64,000 nt of DNA from NCBI GenBank assembly GCA_033584155.1, contig CP138355.1, positions 2,185,501 to 2,249,500 on the forward strand, given 5' to 3'. The position numbers were made by a program, and so were the translations under genes. Shown here piece after piece: positions 17,569 to 26,008 of this stretch. Numbering within the stretch: the stretch's first letter is position 1; every line of letters starts with the position of its first letter. The DNA is from Candidatus Electrothrix scaldis (lineage in GTDB: Bacteria > Desulfobacterota > Desulfobulbia > Desulfobulbales > Desulfobulbaceae). Under the pieces are notes generated by a model that saw only the letters and a list, made by a program, of their open reading frames with translations, had not been told where the DNA came from and made no database searches.

Positions 17569-19488
17569 CTATACTGGTCGGACTACCAGATGCTCCATGA
17601 TATACTGGCGGCGATCAGGCGTATTTTTTCCCATATAAAAATTAAGAACCTTGCCGACTTCAGACAGGCTGTCCAGCCGCACGTGCTGAAGTCGCATATC
17701 CGGGCCGATGAACTGCTTAAATTCCGGCGGTGATATCTCCCCGAGTCCCTTGAAGCGGGTCACTTCTACGGAAGAGGCGTTGCCTTTCCCCTTTAACTTG
17801 TTAATTGCCTTTGCTTTTTCCTGGTCTGAATAGCAATAGATGGTCTGCTTTTTATTTCTGGCCCGAAAAATAGGGGTCTCCAGTATGTAAACATGACCGA
17901 GCTTGATCAAGGGTTCAAAATAATGGAGAAAAAAAGTAAGGAGCAGATTGCGGATATGTAAGCCGTCCACGTCCGCATCTGTAGCCATTATAATCTTGTC
18001 AAAGCGCAGGTCAGCAATGGAATCCTCAATATTGAGGCTTTGCATCAGAGAGTACATCTCATCATTTTTGTAGAGGATGTCAAGCCGTTGGCCGAATACA
18101 TTCATCGGCTTTCCCTTGAGGGAAAAAACCGCCTGGGTCATGGGATCACGGGAGGAGACAATAGAGCCCGCAGCGGATTGTCCCTCGGTGATGAAGATCA
18201 TATTCTCCTGACCTTTTTTCGAGGGCTTTTGCCGGGAAGGGTGGTGCTTGCAGTCTTTGAGCTGGGGGATTTTGAAGGAAATTTTTTTCGCTTTGGCCTT
18301 GGCTTCCTTACGAACAGATTGTAATTCCTTACGGATGCGTTCATTCCGTTGTACCTTGTCCATAAATATTTCTGTACATTCCGGGTGTTTGTACAGATAA
18401 GTGGCAACGGCTTTCCGAACCTCGTTAACTATCCATCCTTTGATATCGGTGTTCCCCAGTTTGTTTTTGGTCTGGGACTCAAAAACCGGCTCCTGTACCT
18501 TAACAGCAAGGGTACCGACAATCCCATCCCGCACATCCTTTCCTGTGTATTTTTTGTCGGAAAATTCATTAACACCTTTGAGGATGCCTTCCCGAAAGGC
18601 GGAAAGATGGGTTCCTCCCTCAGAGGTATAGGTCCCATTAACAAAGGAATAATAGGTCTCGCTGTAATCGTCTGTGTGGGTAAAGGCGAATTCAAGGGCC
18701 GTCCCGGAAGATTGGATAGGTGGATAGATTCCTCTGTCACCCAGTTCTTTGCTGAGTAGATCAAGAAGCCCTTTTGCTGAATAATATTTTTTCGTTGCTG
18801 GTTGGGAGGTCTCAGTGTCCCCGGCAGATGCCGGTGCATCAAGATAGAGGGTCAAGCCCGCGTTCAGGTAGGCATATCGCCAGAGTCGCTGATCCACGTA
18901 GTCCATGTCAAAAGAATAACTGGGAAAGGACTCGGTGTCAGGAAGAAACTCAATCAATGTGCCGTCTTTCTCTTCGGTTTTGCCCTCTTCCTCTTCAATC
19001 AATGTGCCATGCTCAAAGATTGCTTTTTTAAATTGACCTTCACGAAAGGCGCAGACTGTGAAGTGCTCAGAAAGGGCATTCACCGCCTTGGTGCCAACCC
19101 CGTTCAGTCCCACAGAAAATTGAAAGACATCGGTGTTGTACTTAGCTCCTGTGTTGATGACGGACACGCATTCAACAACTTTACCCAAGGGGATGCCACG
19201 ACCATAATCACGAATACGGCAACGTCCGTTTGCATCAATAGAGATATCCACCTGTTTGCCGTATCCCATGATGTATTCGTCTACAGCATTATCAATCACC
19301 TCTTTCAGGAGGATGTAGATACCATCGTCAGGGTCCGAGCCGTTGCCGAGTCGGCCGATATACATGCCGGGGCGTTTACGGATGTGCTCCAAAGAGCTGA
19401 GGGTTTTGATCTTCGATTCGTCGTATTGATGTTCTGACACGTTATTTGTTTTCTTGTTAGGGGTTTGTGGGGTGTCTGCTTTTATCAT
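17569..19488 (-). CDS. parE: Type IIA DNA topoisomerase B subunit (ParE/GyrB-like)
   Basis: This 639-residue subunit binds ATP and, with an A subunit, passes one DNA duplex through another to relax or decatenate DNA. The GHKL ATPase is shown by EVIDNAVDEY, DYGRGIPLG and GLNGVGTKAVNALS. The TOPRIM domain shows FITEGQSAAGSI and MATDADVDGLHIR, and the tail has TRFKGLGEISP. The usual EGDSA is EGQSA here, a substitution next to the catalytic Glu. Wording such as NIEDSIADLRFDKIIMATDAD resembles the Bacteroides-type ParE lineage more than proteobacterial GyrB. No parC/gyrA is adjacent. I prefer the ATG at 19488 over a TTG 18 codons upstream; neither has a clear ribosome-binding site. Confidence 0.85.
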   Translation of the reverse strand: MIKADTPQTPNKKTNNVSEHQYDESKIKTLSSLEHIRKRPGMYIGRLGNGSDPDDGIYILLKEVIDNAVDEYIMGYGKQVDISIDANGRCRIRDYGRGIPLGKVVECVSVINTGAKYNTDVFQFSVGLNGVGTKAVNALSEHFTVCAFREGQFKKAIFEHGTLIEEEEGKTEEKDGTLIEFLPDTESFPSYSFDMDYVDQRLWRYAYLNAGLTLYLDAPASAGDTETSQPATKKYYSAKGLLDLLSKELGDRGIYPPIQSSGTALEFAFTHTDDYSETYYSFVNGTYTSEGGTHLSAFREGILKGVNEFSDKKYTGKDVRDGIVGTLAVKVQEPVFESQTKNKLGNTDIKGWIVNEVRKAVATYLYKHPECTEIFMDKVQRNERIRKELQSVRKEAKAKAKKISFKIPQLKDCKHHPSRQKPSKKGQENMIFITEGQSAAGSIVSSRDPMTQAVFSLKGKPMNVFGQRLDILYKNDEMYSLMQSLNIEDSIADLRFDKIIMATDADVDGLHIRNLLLTFFLHYFEPLIKLGHVYILETPIFRARNKKQTIYCYSDQEKAKAINKLKGKGNASSVEVTRFKGLGEISPPEFKQFIGPDMRLQHVRLDSLSEVGKVLNFYMGKNTPDRRQYIMEHLVVRPV

Positions 19489-19894
19489 AGTGCCGGGCTG
19501 GCATAACGATAAACAGCAGTTTACTCTATCTGAGGAGAGCAAGTCAAAAGATAGTGACCATATTTTGCGAAGAAATTTCTTTGCAAAAGGAGATGTGGCG
19601 TAGGGTGGGTATTTATTTCCTATTGACTTTTTTGGTAAGGATAAAACTTACTCGTTTTGCAGGGTTAGTAAAAAAGAGGTTTTGTTGGGAAGGATTCTTG
19701 TTCCTGTTAAAGGAGAGTCATTACAGGAGATTAGAAAAAAGCGATCTGGAGGGAAGAAAAGTGGCATGGATATAGCAAATATAAAAGCGAGACACACGAA
19801 GAAAGAAAGTCGAAGCAAGAATAAGTTATAACGGAGAGACAACAGGGTTCTGAATAAATATACTTTATTTTCCCCTTTTTTATATATAACTTAG
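19489..19894. other. Gene-poor leader region upstream of the hairpin array
   Basis: About 400 bp contain only a weak 73-codon frame (19554-19775, plus strand) with low-complexity composition that I do not accept. The end is AT-rich. TATAAC at 19885-19890 could be a -10 element for the plus-strand array, but the matching -35 is poor (ACTTTA, 19862-19867). Confidence 0.35.
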
Positions 19895-19909
19895 GGTGCG
19901 CAACCCTAT

Positions 19910-19947
19910 CCCCGGCAGGTTTACTCCTCCTTTTTTTTCTGCCGGGG
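19910..19947 (+). repeat. Array hairpin 1
   Basis: Stem CCCCGGCAG (19910-19918) pairs perfectly with CTGCCGGGG (19939-19947). The loop holds CTCCTCC at 19924-19930 and a run of eight T. Confidence 0.8.
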
Positions 19948-19993
19948 CCTTTTACTCCGTTTGCTTCGCCTGTAAAGTAAGGCTCAACCCTGT

Positions 19994-20031
19994 GTCTCGG
20001 TAGGTTTCTCCTCCTTTTTTCCTGCCGAGAC
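19994..20031 (+). repeat. Array hairpin 2
   Basis: Stem GTCTCGGTAGG (19994-20004) pairs with CCTGCCGAGAC (20021-20031), with one G-U pair. The loop carries TTTCTCCTCC and is three bases shorter than in copies 3-5. CTCAACCCTGT precedes it. Confidence 0.8.
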
Positions 20032-20073
20032 ATGTAACTCAGCTGAGTTAATGGGCACAATGCTCAACCTTAT

Positions 20074-20113
20074 GCCCTGGCAGGTTTACTCCTCCTTTTT
20101 TTCCTGTCAGGGC
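20074..20113 (+). repeat. Array hairpin 3
   Basis: Stem GCCCTGGCAGG (20074-20084) pairs with CCTGTCAGGGC (20103-20113), with one G-U pair. Several base pairs differ from copies 2 and 4 while pairing is kept. The loop carries TTTACTCCTCC and a T-run. Confidence 0.8.
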
Positions 20114-20154
20114 ATGTATCTAAGCTGGTTTTAAAGGGTAAGGTTCAACCCTGT

Positions 20155-20195
20155 ACCTCGGTAGGTTTACTCCTCCTTTTTTTTCCTACCGAGGT
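20155..20195 (+). repeat. Array hairpin 4
   Basis: Stem ACCTCGGTAGG (20155-20165) pairs perfectly over 11 bp with CCTACCGAGGT (20185-20195). The 19-base loop reads TTTACTCCTCC followed by eight T. Confidence 0.85.
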
Positions 20196-20228
20196 GCGTA
20201 CTTCGAGCAATATAAGGTTCAACCCGAT

Positions 20229-20270
20229 ACCTCGGTAGGTTTACTCCTCCTTTTTTTTTCCTGCCGGGGT
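20229..20270 (+). repeat. Array hairpin 5
   Basis: Stem ACCTCGGTAGG (20229-20239) pairs with CCTGCCGGGGT (20260-20270) using two G-U pairs. The left arm equals that of copy 4 while the right arm differs by wobble-preserving changes. ATTTTTTATA follows directly. Confidence 0.8.
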
Positions 20271-20291
20271 ATTTTTTATAAGTTGGACAGG

Positions 20292-20318
20292 ACACCCCGT
20301 TAAGGGGTGTTTTTTTTT
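20292..20318 (+). terminator. Intrinsic terminator of the hairpin array
   Basis: ACACCCC (20292-20298) pairs with GGGGTGT (20304-20310) around a GTTAA loop, and an unbroken T-run continues to 20318. It functions only on the plus strand; on the minus strand (priA direction) the bases after the stem are not U-rich. This defines the plus strand as the transcribed strand of the array. Confidence 0.85.
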
Positions 20319-20327
20319 GAGGCTCGG

Positions 20328-22862
20328 CTACAGCATATTTTCAGGATCCACATCAAGCGTCATTCGGACGTCCTTCCCGCAAAGCTTTTTTTTATTTTCA
20401 AGAAGCAGATCACAGAGGTAGTGAAGAAATTCAGGTGTACCGCTTTTTAGGAGTAATTGCCAACGAAAGCGTTGTCTTATCATGGCTAAGGGGGCAGGAG
20501 CTGGGCCCAGAATCTCCACGCTCTGTTCTGTTGTTTTTTGTGCAGTCAGAACAGAACGGAGAAAGGATGCAGCAGCTTTTGCTGTTTTTTGTACGTCAGC
20601 TTCCTCTTTGCCGCTGAATCGAATATTGACCAGCCTGCCGAAAGGGGGATACGCCAGAGCTTTCCTCAGGGCGAGTTCCTGGGTATATAATTTTTGATAT
20701 GCATGGGATTGAGCAAATTCGATGACATAGTGCTGCGGTTGGTGGGTCTGGATGATAACCTTACCCGGATGTTCTCCGCGTCCGGCCCGTCCTGTTACTT
20801 GGGCCAGGAGCTGGTAGGAACGTTCAGCGGCCTTATAATCAGGAAGTCCCAGCCCACTGTCTGCCCAAACGATTCCTACAAGGGTCATGGCTGGAAAATG
20901 GAGGCCTTTTGCGACCATTTGTGTTCCGACCAGGATATCCACCTCTTGATTGCGTACCTGTTCTAAAATACGCAGATAGGTCTTGCGGTCTCGTGTTGTA
21001 TCACTATCCAGGCGGACGACTTTTGCATTGGGAAAGACTTGACGGACTTCCTGTTCGATTCGTTCCGACCCTACTCCCAGGCCGATAATCGAGCTGGAAC
21101 CGCAGTCCGGGCAGATGAGGTTTGGTGTTGTTGAGTAGCCGCAGTAATGGCAGAGCAGGCGATTATCCTTGTGATGAAGAGTGAGGGAAACCTTGCAGTG
21201 GCGGCACTGAATAATGTGCCCACAGTCCCGGCAGAGCATAAAGGCGGCATAACCGCGTCGATTGACAAAGAGCAAGCTCTGTTGCCGCTTCTCCAAATTT
21301 TGTGCCAAGGCACTGAGGAGTTGTTCTGAAAAGAAGCTGCTCCGGGGAGATCGTTTTTTATCCCGAAGATCAATAACGCTCACCTCGGGCATGGCCTGAT
21401 CATGTACCCGCTTGGTCATGCTTAGGAGACGGTATTTCCCCTGTTCCGCATGATAAAAACTGGTCACAGAAGGCGTTGCCGAGGCAAGGAGGATCGGGCA
21501 CTCGGCGAATTTTGCTCGTAACACGGCCAGATCTCGTCCGTTATAACGGAGTCCGTCGTCCTGTTTATAGGCAGGCTCATGTTCCTCATCCACAATAATC
21601 AGACCCGGTTTAGCGAGCGGGGCAAAGACGGCAGAGCGGGCCCCTATGACAATCCGTACTTTGCCCTGAAGAATTCGCTGCCATTGATCAAAGCGTTCTC
21701 CCTTTGCAATACCGCTGTGGAGGATGGCCAGGATGTCACCGAAACGGGAATAAAAATGTCCTTCCAGTTGCGAAGAAAGAGCTATTTCCGGCACCAGGAC
21801 CAGAACGGATTTTTCGGTCTTCAGGCAGTGTTCGGTTGCCCGCAGGTACACCTCTGTTTTGCCGCATCCGGTTACACCGTGCAAGAGAAAGGGGTGAAAT
21901 CCACCTTTGTCTAATCCCTCCTTTATCGTTCCTATAACTTGCTGTTGTTCCTGAGTGAGCGTTGCAGGCTGAGGAAAAAAAGGTGGCACCTTGCCAAAGG
22001 GGTCCCGGTAGACACGCTGTTCCTCAAGGGAGATCAGGCCAGCATCTGCCAGGCTATGTAGTGCTTTGCCTGCTCCAGAGTATTGTCGGGTTAGTTCGGC
22101 GCGAGGGAGAACAGGTGCCCCCTTGCAATGTTGGAAAAAGATCTCCAGGGTTTTGCGCTCAGAAAGTTTTAATTTCTCCTGTATATTTGAGGGAAAGGGG
22201 AGTGTAGTTGTTGTTTGTTTCTTTTTCTCAGGTATTTCTATTGATTGGTAGAAGGGGAGGGCTTCTTGAAGTTCGGAGTTCAATCTGACCACGGTTTCTT
22301 TTTTGGCCTTGATTGCCGAGTTGACAAGTACCTCCTTTATTTCTATCCATCCCTTGGTCTGCCATGTTCGGAGCAAGCGCTGCATGGCAGGTTTGGTTCG
22401 AATATTTTTGGCCGTTCCCGGCTGGATGATGCCTTTAGAGAGCAGGCGATCCATCCAGGCGGTGCGTTTTTTTACTGTGGTAAGCGCGGTCGGTAGTTGC
22501 TGACGACCTATTTCTGTCAGGATAATTTCGTAACCAGAGCCCGCTCGAAGGCCGGAGGGTAGGGCGGTTTGAATGACCTCACCAAGGGGATAATGGTAAT
22601 AGGCCGCGAGCCAACGAAAAAAGGGAATGAGCTGTTCCGGGAAAAGAGGCGCCGTATCAAGTCGTTCGGCAAGAGCTTTGATTGGGTACGAGAGCTCAGG
22701 AGGAGTGTTGGATGAGGAGAGAATATAACCGGTAACGAGGCGGTTACGGAGGGGGACTAAGACTCGTATCCCGAGAGGTACAACCTCTCTTTCCTCAGGT
22801 GCCTGTGTGTAGGTAAGGGTGTCGAAAAGAGGAGCGGCGACAGCAACTTCATAATAGGTCAT
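20328..22862 (-). CDS. priA: Primosomal replication-restart helicase PriA
   Basis: PriA recognises stalled or recombination-made forks and reloads the replisome. The 844-residue protein has the N-terminal DNA-binding domain (YYEVAVAAPLFDTLTY), Walker A GVTGCGKTEVY, Walker B IIVDEEHE, and helicase motif VLASATPSVTSF. The zinc-binding region has four CxxC-type pairs (CRDCGHIIQCRHC, CHYCG, CPDCGS). VTGRAGRGEHPG is the motif VI region. Length and order are typical. galU lies 27 bp upstream on the same strand, so the two are probably transcribed together. Its stop is ten bases from the terminator of the opposing hairpin array. Confidence 0.97.
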   Translation of the reverse strand: MTYYEVAVAAPLFDTLTYTQAPEEREVVPLGIRVLVPLRNRLVTGYILSSSNTPPELSYPIKALAERLDTAPLFPEQLIPFFRWLAAYYHYPLGEVIQTALPSGLRAGSGYEIILTEIGRQQLPTALTTVKKRTAWMDRLLSKGIIQPGTAKNIRTKPAMQRLLRTWQTKGWIEIKEVLVNSAIKAKKETVVRLNSELQEALPFYQSIEIPEKKKQTTTTLPFPSNIQEKLKLSERKTLEIFFQHCKGAPVLPRAELTRQYSGAGKALHSLADAGLISLEEQRVYRDPFGKVPPFFPQPATLTQEQQQVIGTIKEGLDKGGFHPFLLHGVTGCGKTEVYLRATEHCLKTEKSVLVLVPEIALSSQLEGHFYSRFGDILAILHSGIAKGERFDQWQRILQGKVRIVIGARSAVFAPLAKPGLIIVDEEHEPAYKQDDGLRYNGRDLAVLRAKFAECPILLASATPSVTSFYHAEQGKYRLLSMTKRVHDQAMPEVSVIDLRDKKRSPRSSFFSEQLLSALAQNLEKRQQSLLFVNRRGYAAFMLCRDCGHIIQCRHCKVSLTLHHKDNRLLCHYCGYSTTPNLICPDCGSSSIIGLGVGSERIEQEVRQVFPNAKVVRLDSDTTRDRKTYLRILEQVRNQEVDILVGTQMVAKGLHFPAMTLVGIVWADSGLGLPDYKAAERSYQLLAQVTGRAGRGEHPGKVIIQTHQPQHYVIEFAQSHAYQKLYTQELALRKALAYPPFGRLVNIRFSGKEEADVQKTAKAAASFLRSVLTAQKTTEQSVEILGPAPAPLAMIRQRFRWQLLLKSGTPEFLHYLCDLLLENKKKLCGKDVRMTLDVDPENML

Positions 22863-22889
22863 AATGGCTGCCGCCGAAAGACAGTTTTT

Positions 22890-23771
22890 TTATTGTTTTT
22901 TGCAGCCGCAGATAGTGCTGATATGATCCCGTAAGGGTTCGCCCAGGGCAGGGTGATCAAGGGCTATGTCAATAATAGCTTTGAGGTAGCCCAGCTTATC
23001 GCCAGCATCATACCGCTTCCCTTCAAACTCATAGGCATACATGCCACGCTTATTGGAGACAGCTTGGAGAGCATCAGTGAGTTGAATTTCCCCGCCGTGG
23101 CCAGGTGTGGTTCTGCTCAGGGCCTCAAAGATTTCCGGCATGAGGAGATATCTTCCGATAATAGCCATATCAGAGTTAGAGGTTCCAGGCGCTGGTTTTT
23201 CTACCATCCGGTCGACCTTAAAGGTACGGTCAAGGTCGGTTTCCTGCCCTTCAACAATACCGTATTGATAGGTCTGATCCATAGGGACACGCTGGATAGC
23301 GACGATAGACTCTTCAACTTTTTCATAAAGATCTATCATTTGGCGGCAGCATGGGGTTTGGCTGCGAACCAGGTCATCGCCCAGAAGGACCAGGAAAGGT
23401 TCATCTCCCACAACTTTGCGTGCCATCCAGATAGCATGCCCCAAACCAAGCGGCTCTTTCTGGCGAACTGAAACGATATCAATGAGTGAGGAGGTCAGGC
23501 TAAGCTCTTCACGCAATGCATGCTTGTTTTTTTCCTTCAGGATAGTGTCCAGCTCGTAATTATAGTCAAAATGATTTTCTATGGCAGACTTTCCTGCTGA
23601 AGTAATCAGAATGACCTCTTCGATACCGGATGCCACCACCTCTTCGACTATGTATTGGATCGTCGGGCGATCAACAATGGTGAGCATCTCTTTAGGAATT
23701 GCCTTGGTTGCCGGTAAAAATCTGGTGCCGAGCCCGGCAACAGGAATAACAGCCTTGCGAACTTTCTTCAT
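22890..23771 (-). CDS. galU: UTP-glucose-1-phosphate uridylyltransferase
   Basis: GalU makes UDP-glucose from UTP and glucose-1-phosphate for envelope polysaccharides. The nucleotidyltransferase signature AVIPVAGLGTRFLPATKAIP is at the N-terminus, followed by KEMLTIVDRPTIQYIVEE and LVLLGDDLV. Near the end EFEGKRYDAGDKLGYLKA is the conserved substrate region. I start at ATG 23771 because AGGAG lies six bases before it and the protein then begins exactly at the family's usual MKKVRKAVIP. The result is 293 residues, normal for the family. It heads a likely galU-priA unit. Confidence 0.95.
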   Translation of the reverse strand: MKKVRKAVIPVAGLGTRFLPATKAIPKEMLTIVDRPTIQYIVEEVVASGIEEVILITSAGKSAIENHFDYNYELDTILKEKNKHALREELSLTSSLIDIVSVRQKEPLGLGHAIWMARKVVGDEPFLVLLGDDLVRSQTPCCRQMIDLYEKVEESIVAIQRVPMDQTYQYGIVEGQETDLDRTFKVDRMVEKPAPGTSNSDMAIIGRYLLMPEIFEALSRTTPGHGGEIQLTDALQAVSNKRGMYAYEFEGKRYDAGDKLGYLKAIIDIALDHPALGEPLRDHISTICGCKKQ

Positions 23772-24115
23772 GTTTCTCCTATAAGTTGGACAGGGGAGGC
23801 CCTTTTCATTTTTCACTGGATAACGGAAAAGAGTGTTGAGTAATTACCGTTCAAATTATAACAATCTCGCTTTTTCTTCAAGGTGAACTTCTTTCTTTCT
23901 GCGCAGGATTCGCTGCAACGAAGAGATGAATATATATAATTGGGAGATGATTTTTTTTCATATCCTGGTATGATGACGAACAAATGCTGTGAGAATTTAG
24001 GGATGCCCCCTGGTAATTTGTTGCATAGTTGATAAGGTACTTCAGTTCGAGACCTTACCCCGACAGGGGGAGACGGTTTATTATTCTTTATATACAAGAA
24101 AAGTGAGGAGAAACC
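23772..24115. other. Divergent intergenic region between galU and proC
   Basis: These 344 bp separate two divergent genes and must hold both promoters. It is AT-rich with several T-runs. I see no convincing coding frame, and no clear -35/-10 pair that I would defend. GTGAGGAG before 24116 is the proC ribosome-binding site. Confidence 0.4.
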
Positions 24116-24928
24116 ATGAAGGAGACATTATCTGTAGGCATGATTGGTGGAGGCCAGATGGGGGAGGCCCTGATTCGCGGCATGATAGAGTCGGGGGTGG
24201 CAGAGCCTGGTAATATTACTGTTGCTGAGCCTATGGCGCGGCGACGAGAATACCTTGAAAATACCTATAAGGTAAAGGCAGTAGAAACACCTGCCGAGGT
24301 TACTGAGAAGAGCCGCGTTATCATCCTGGCCATAAAACCGCAAATCATGGAGCCGGTGCTTCGGCAGTACTGTGCCCATCTCACCGGGGATCATTTGCTT
24401 GTTTCTATTGCTGCCGGGATTCCTCTTGCCTTTATTGAGCAGATTGCCGGTACGAATATGCGGATTATCCGGGTCATGCCCAACACACCTGCCTTGGTCT
24501 TGGCTGGTGCCTCTGCTATGAGTGGTAATGAGAATATCAAGCAGGAGGATATGGAAATTGCTCAGCAAATTTTCTCGGCAGTGGGCACGTGCATTGAAGT
24601 TCCTGAAAATCTCCTTAATGCTGTGACTGGTCTGAGCGGTTCTGGACCAGGCTATGTGTTCACCTTTCTTGAGGCCATGATTGACGGAGGCGTTCTGGCA
24701 GGGCTTCCGCGTTCTGTGGCTGAGCAGTTGGCAACCCAGACTCTGTATGGCTCAGCAAAGCTTGCCTTGGAAACCCGCGAGCCCGCAGCTGTTTTGAAAG
24801 GAAAAGTTACTTCTCCTGGCGGAACAACGATAACAGGAATTCAGGCCCTGGAAGAGGGAGGATTGCGCGGCACGGTCATGACTGCTGTGGAGGCGGCCAC
24901 TGAACGTTCCCGGTTCTTAGGGCAATAA
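24116..24928 (+). CDS. proC: Pyrroline-5-carboxylate reductase
   Basis: ProC performs the last step of proline synthesis, reducing pyrroline-5-carboxylate with NAD(P)H. The 270-residue protein has the Rossmann motif MIGGGQMGEALIRGMI at the N-terminus, VIILAIKPQ, RVMPNTPALVLAGASAM, and the family signature in the C-terminal dimer domain (KVTSPGGTTITGIQALEEGG). A strong GAGGAG ribosome-binding site precedes the ATG. nadK follows after 29 bp on the same strand, which suggests one transcript with both NADP supply and its use. Confidence 0.97.
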   Translation: MKETLSVGMIGGGQMGEALIRGMIESGVAEPGNITVAEPMARRREYLENTYKVKAVETPAEVTEKSRVIILAIKPQIMEPVLRQYCAHLTGDHLLVSIAAGIPLAFIEQIAGTNMRIIRVMPNTPALVLAGASAMSGNENIKQEDMEIAQQIFSAVGTCIEVPENLLNAVTGLSGSGPGYVFTFLEAMIDGGVLAGLPRSVAEQLATQTLYGSAKLALETREPAAVLKGKVTSPGGTTITGIQALEEGGLRGTVMTAVEAATERSRFLGQ

Positions 24929-24957
24929 TTGCTTGACACGGACTGAACGGAAAAAAT

Positions 24958-25812
24958 ATGCATATTCGCTATGCCGGGATCATTACCCGCAAAGATTCAC
25001 CCAATGTCCTCCGGGTGGGGCAAGACCTGGCAGAATGGTATCGAAAACGCTCGATAAAGGCGGAGCTGGATCAGATTGATCCGGAAATGGATATGCTGAC
25101 CATCCTGGGCGGCGACGGAACCTTGCTGCATGTGGCGGATCAGGCAGCACGGCATGGCATTCCGGTGGTGGGCATCAACCTCGGCAATCTCGGTTTTCTC
25201 ACGGAAGTCGCTGCCGAGGAGATGTATCAGGCCCTTGAAGAAATTTTGCTCAGCGGAGTGACCATTGAGGAGCGGATGATGCTCCGGGCTGAGCTGCTGT
25301 ATGAGAACGGCGAGTCCGCCGGAAAAATCCTGTTTGCCCTCAATGAGGTGGTCATTGTCAAGAGCAGCACCGAGCCGATGATGCGTCTGGGTTGCTGGGC
25401 GGATCGGGAGTATATCACTACCTATAAGGCGGACGGCCTGATCGTCTCTACTCCCACAGGTTCCACGGCCTATAATCTTTCAGCAGGTGGTCCCATCGCC
25501 CATGCCGAACTCCGTACCCTGCTTGTTACGCCGATTTGTCCTTTTATGCTTGAATCCCGACCAGTTCTCCTCTCCCCGAGAACCCGGGTGACAGCTCAAT
25601 TAGCTCCTCCCTCAACCAATGTCAAGATTATGGTGGATGGCCGCCTGGGGTGGACCATGCGAGCCAACGATTTCCTTTCCATTGAAGCGGCTGTTAAACC
25701 GCTACGTCTGATAAGTTCCCCGCATAAGGGGTATTTCGATATTCTTCGTAATAAACTGAACTGGGGCGGACGTGACCCCGGTTATCCCCTGCCTGAGGCT
25801 CTTATGGCCTAG
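24958..25812 (+). CDS. nadK: NAD kinase
   Basis: NadK phosphorylates NAD to NADP. The 284-residue protein has the catalytic GGDGT motif (MLTILGGDGTLLHVAD), GINLGNLGFLTEV, and the NE/D-containing ALNEVVIVKSS. The diagnostic substrate loop is DGLIVSTPTGSTAYNLSAGG, with PICPFMLESRPVLL after it. It starts 29 bp after proC with a weak ribosome-binding site (ACGGA). Gene length and motif order are normal. A T-rich stretch and a strong hairpin lie in the following gap before eno. Confidence 0.97.
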   Translation: MHIRYAGIITRKDSPNVLRVGQDLAEWYRKRSIKAELDQIDPEMDMLTILGGDGTLLHVADQAARHGIPVVGINLGNLGFLTEVAAEEMYQALEEILLSGVTIEERMMLRAELLYENGESAGKILFALNEVVIVKSSTEPMMRLGCWADREYITTYKADGLIVSTPTGSTAYNLSAGGPIAHAELRTLLVTPICPFMLESRPVLLSPRTRVTAQLAPPSTNVKIMVDGRLGWTMRANDFLSIEAAVKPLRLISSPHKGYFDILRNKLNWGGRDPGYPLPEALMA

Positions 25813-25885
25813 GATTGTTATTATTGCGAAGTTCCGGGTCTGATACTCCGTTGCTTGCGCATAACCTCAGAGCGATTTTTTTTTC

Positions 25886-25920
25886 TTTTTTTTCTTAATA
25901 CCCCGCCCCTTGGGGCGGGG
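25886..25920 (+). promoter_or_regulatory. T-run plus perfect C/G hairpin in the eno leader
   Basis: Eight T (25886-25893), CTTAATA and then CCCCGCCCC/GGGGCGGGG (25901-25909 and 25912-25920) lie 89 bp before the eno start. The T-run precedes rather than follows the stem, so it is not an ordinary terminator for nadK. The flank TTTTTTCTTAATACCCC recurs in the same sense before rsmI. Confidence 0.45.
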
Positions 25921-26008
25921 TAATGTATTCAGCTTCTCGGGATTTTTGCTGTATAATTCCTCACAATATTTTTATATCTCTCAAGAACTCTCTCTTAGGA
26001 GGAACAGG

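Larger units (their letters stand above)
19895..20318 (+). ncRNA. Candidate multi-hairpin regulatory RNA with five anti-Shine-Dalgarno loops
   Basis: Five units of 74-84 bp each contain a lead CTCAACC/TTCAACC box, a 9-11 bp stem, and a loop with CTCCTCC followed by a T-run. The stems differ between copies, yet pairing is kept by compensatory or G-U changes (CCCCGGCAG/CTGCCGGGG, GCCCTGGCAGG/CCTGTCAGGGC, ACCTCGGTAGG/CCTACCGAGGT). That pattern indicates selected RNA structure on the plus strand, the strand that ends in an intrinsic terminator at 20292-20318. CUCCUCC is the complement of the Shine-Dalgarno sequence, so the RNA could bind ribosome-binding sites of many mRNAs. Cuckoo/CcsR sRNAs of Alphaproteobacteria use similar CCUCCUCCC loops; homology is not implied. 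It lies between the topoisomerase 5' end and the priA 3' end. Confidence 0.7.

Noticed and set aside
19895-20290. CRISPR array at the hairpin repeats
   Set aside because: The units are not identical repeats with unique spacers. Conservation lies in loops and pairing, stems vary, and no cas genes are present.
23777-23792. 15-base match (TATAAGTTGGACAGG) with 20277-20291
   Set aside because: A match of this length is expected by chance in a 64 kb window, and its surroundings are unrelated.
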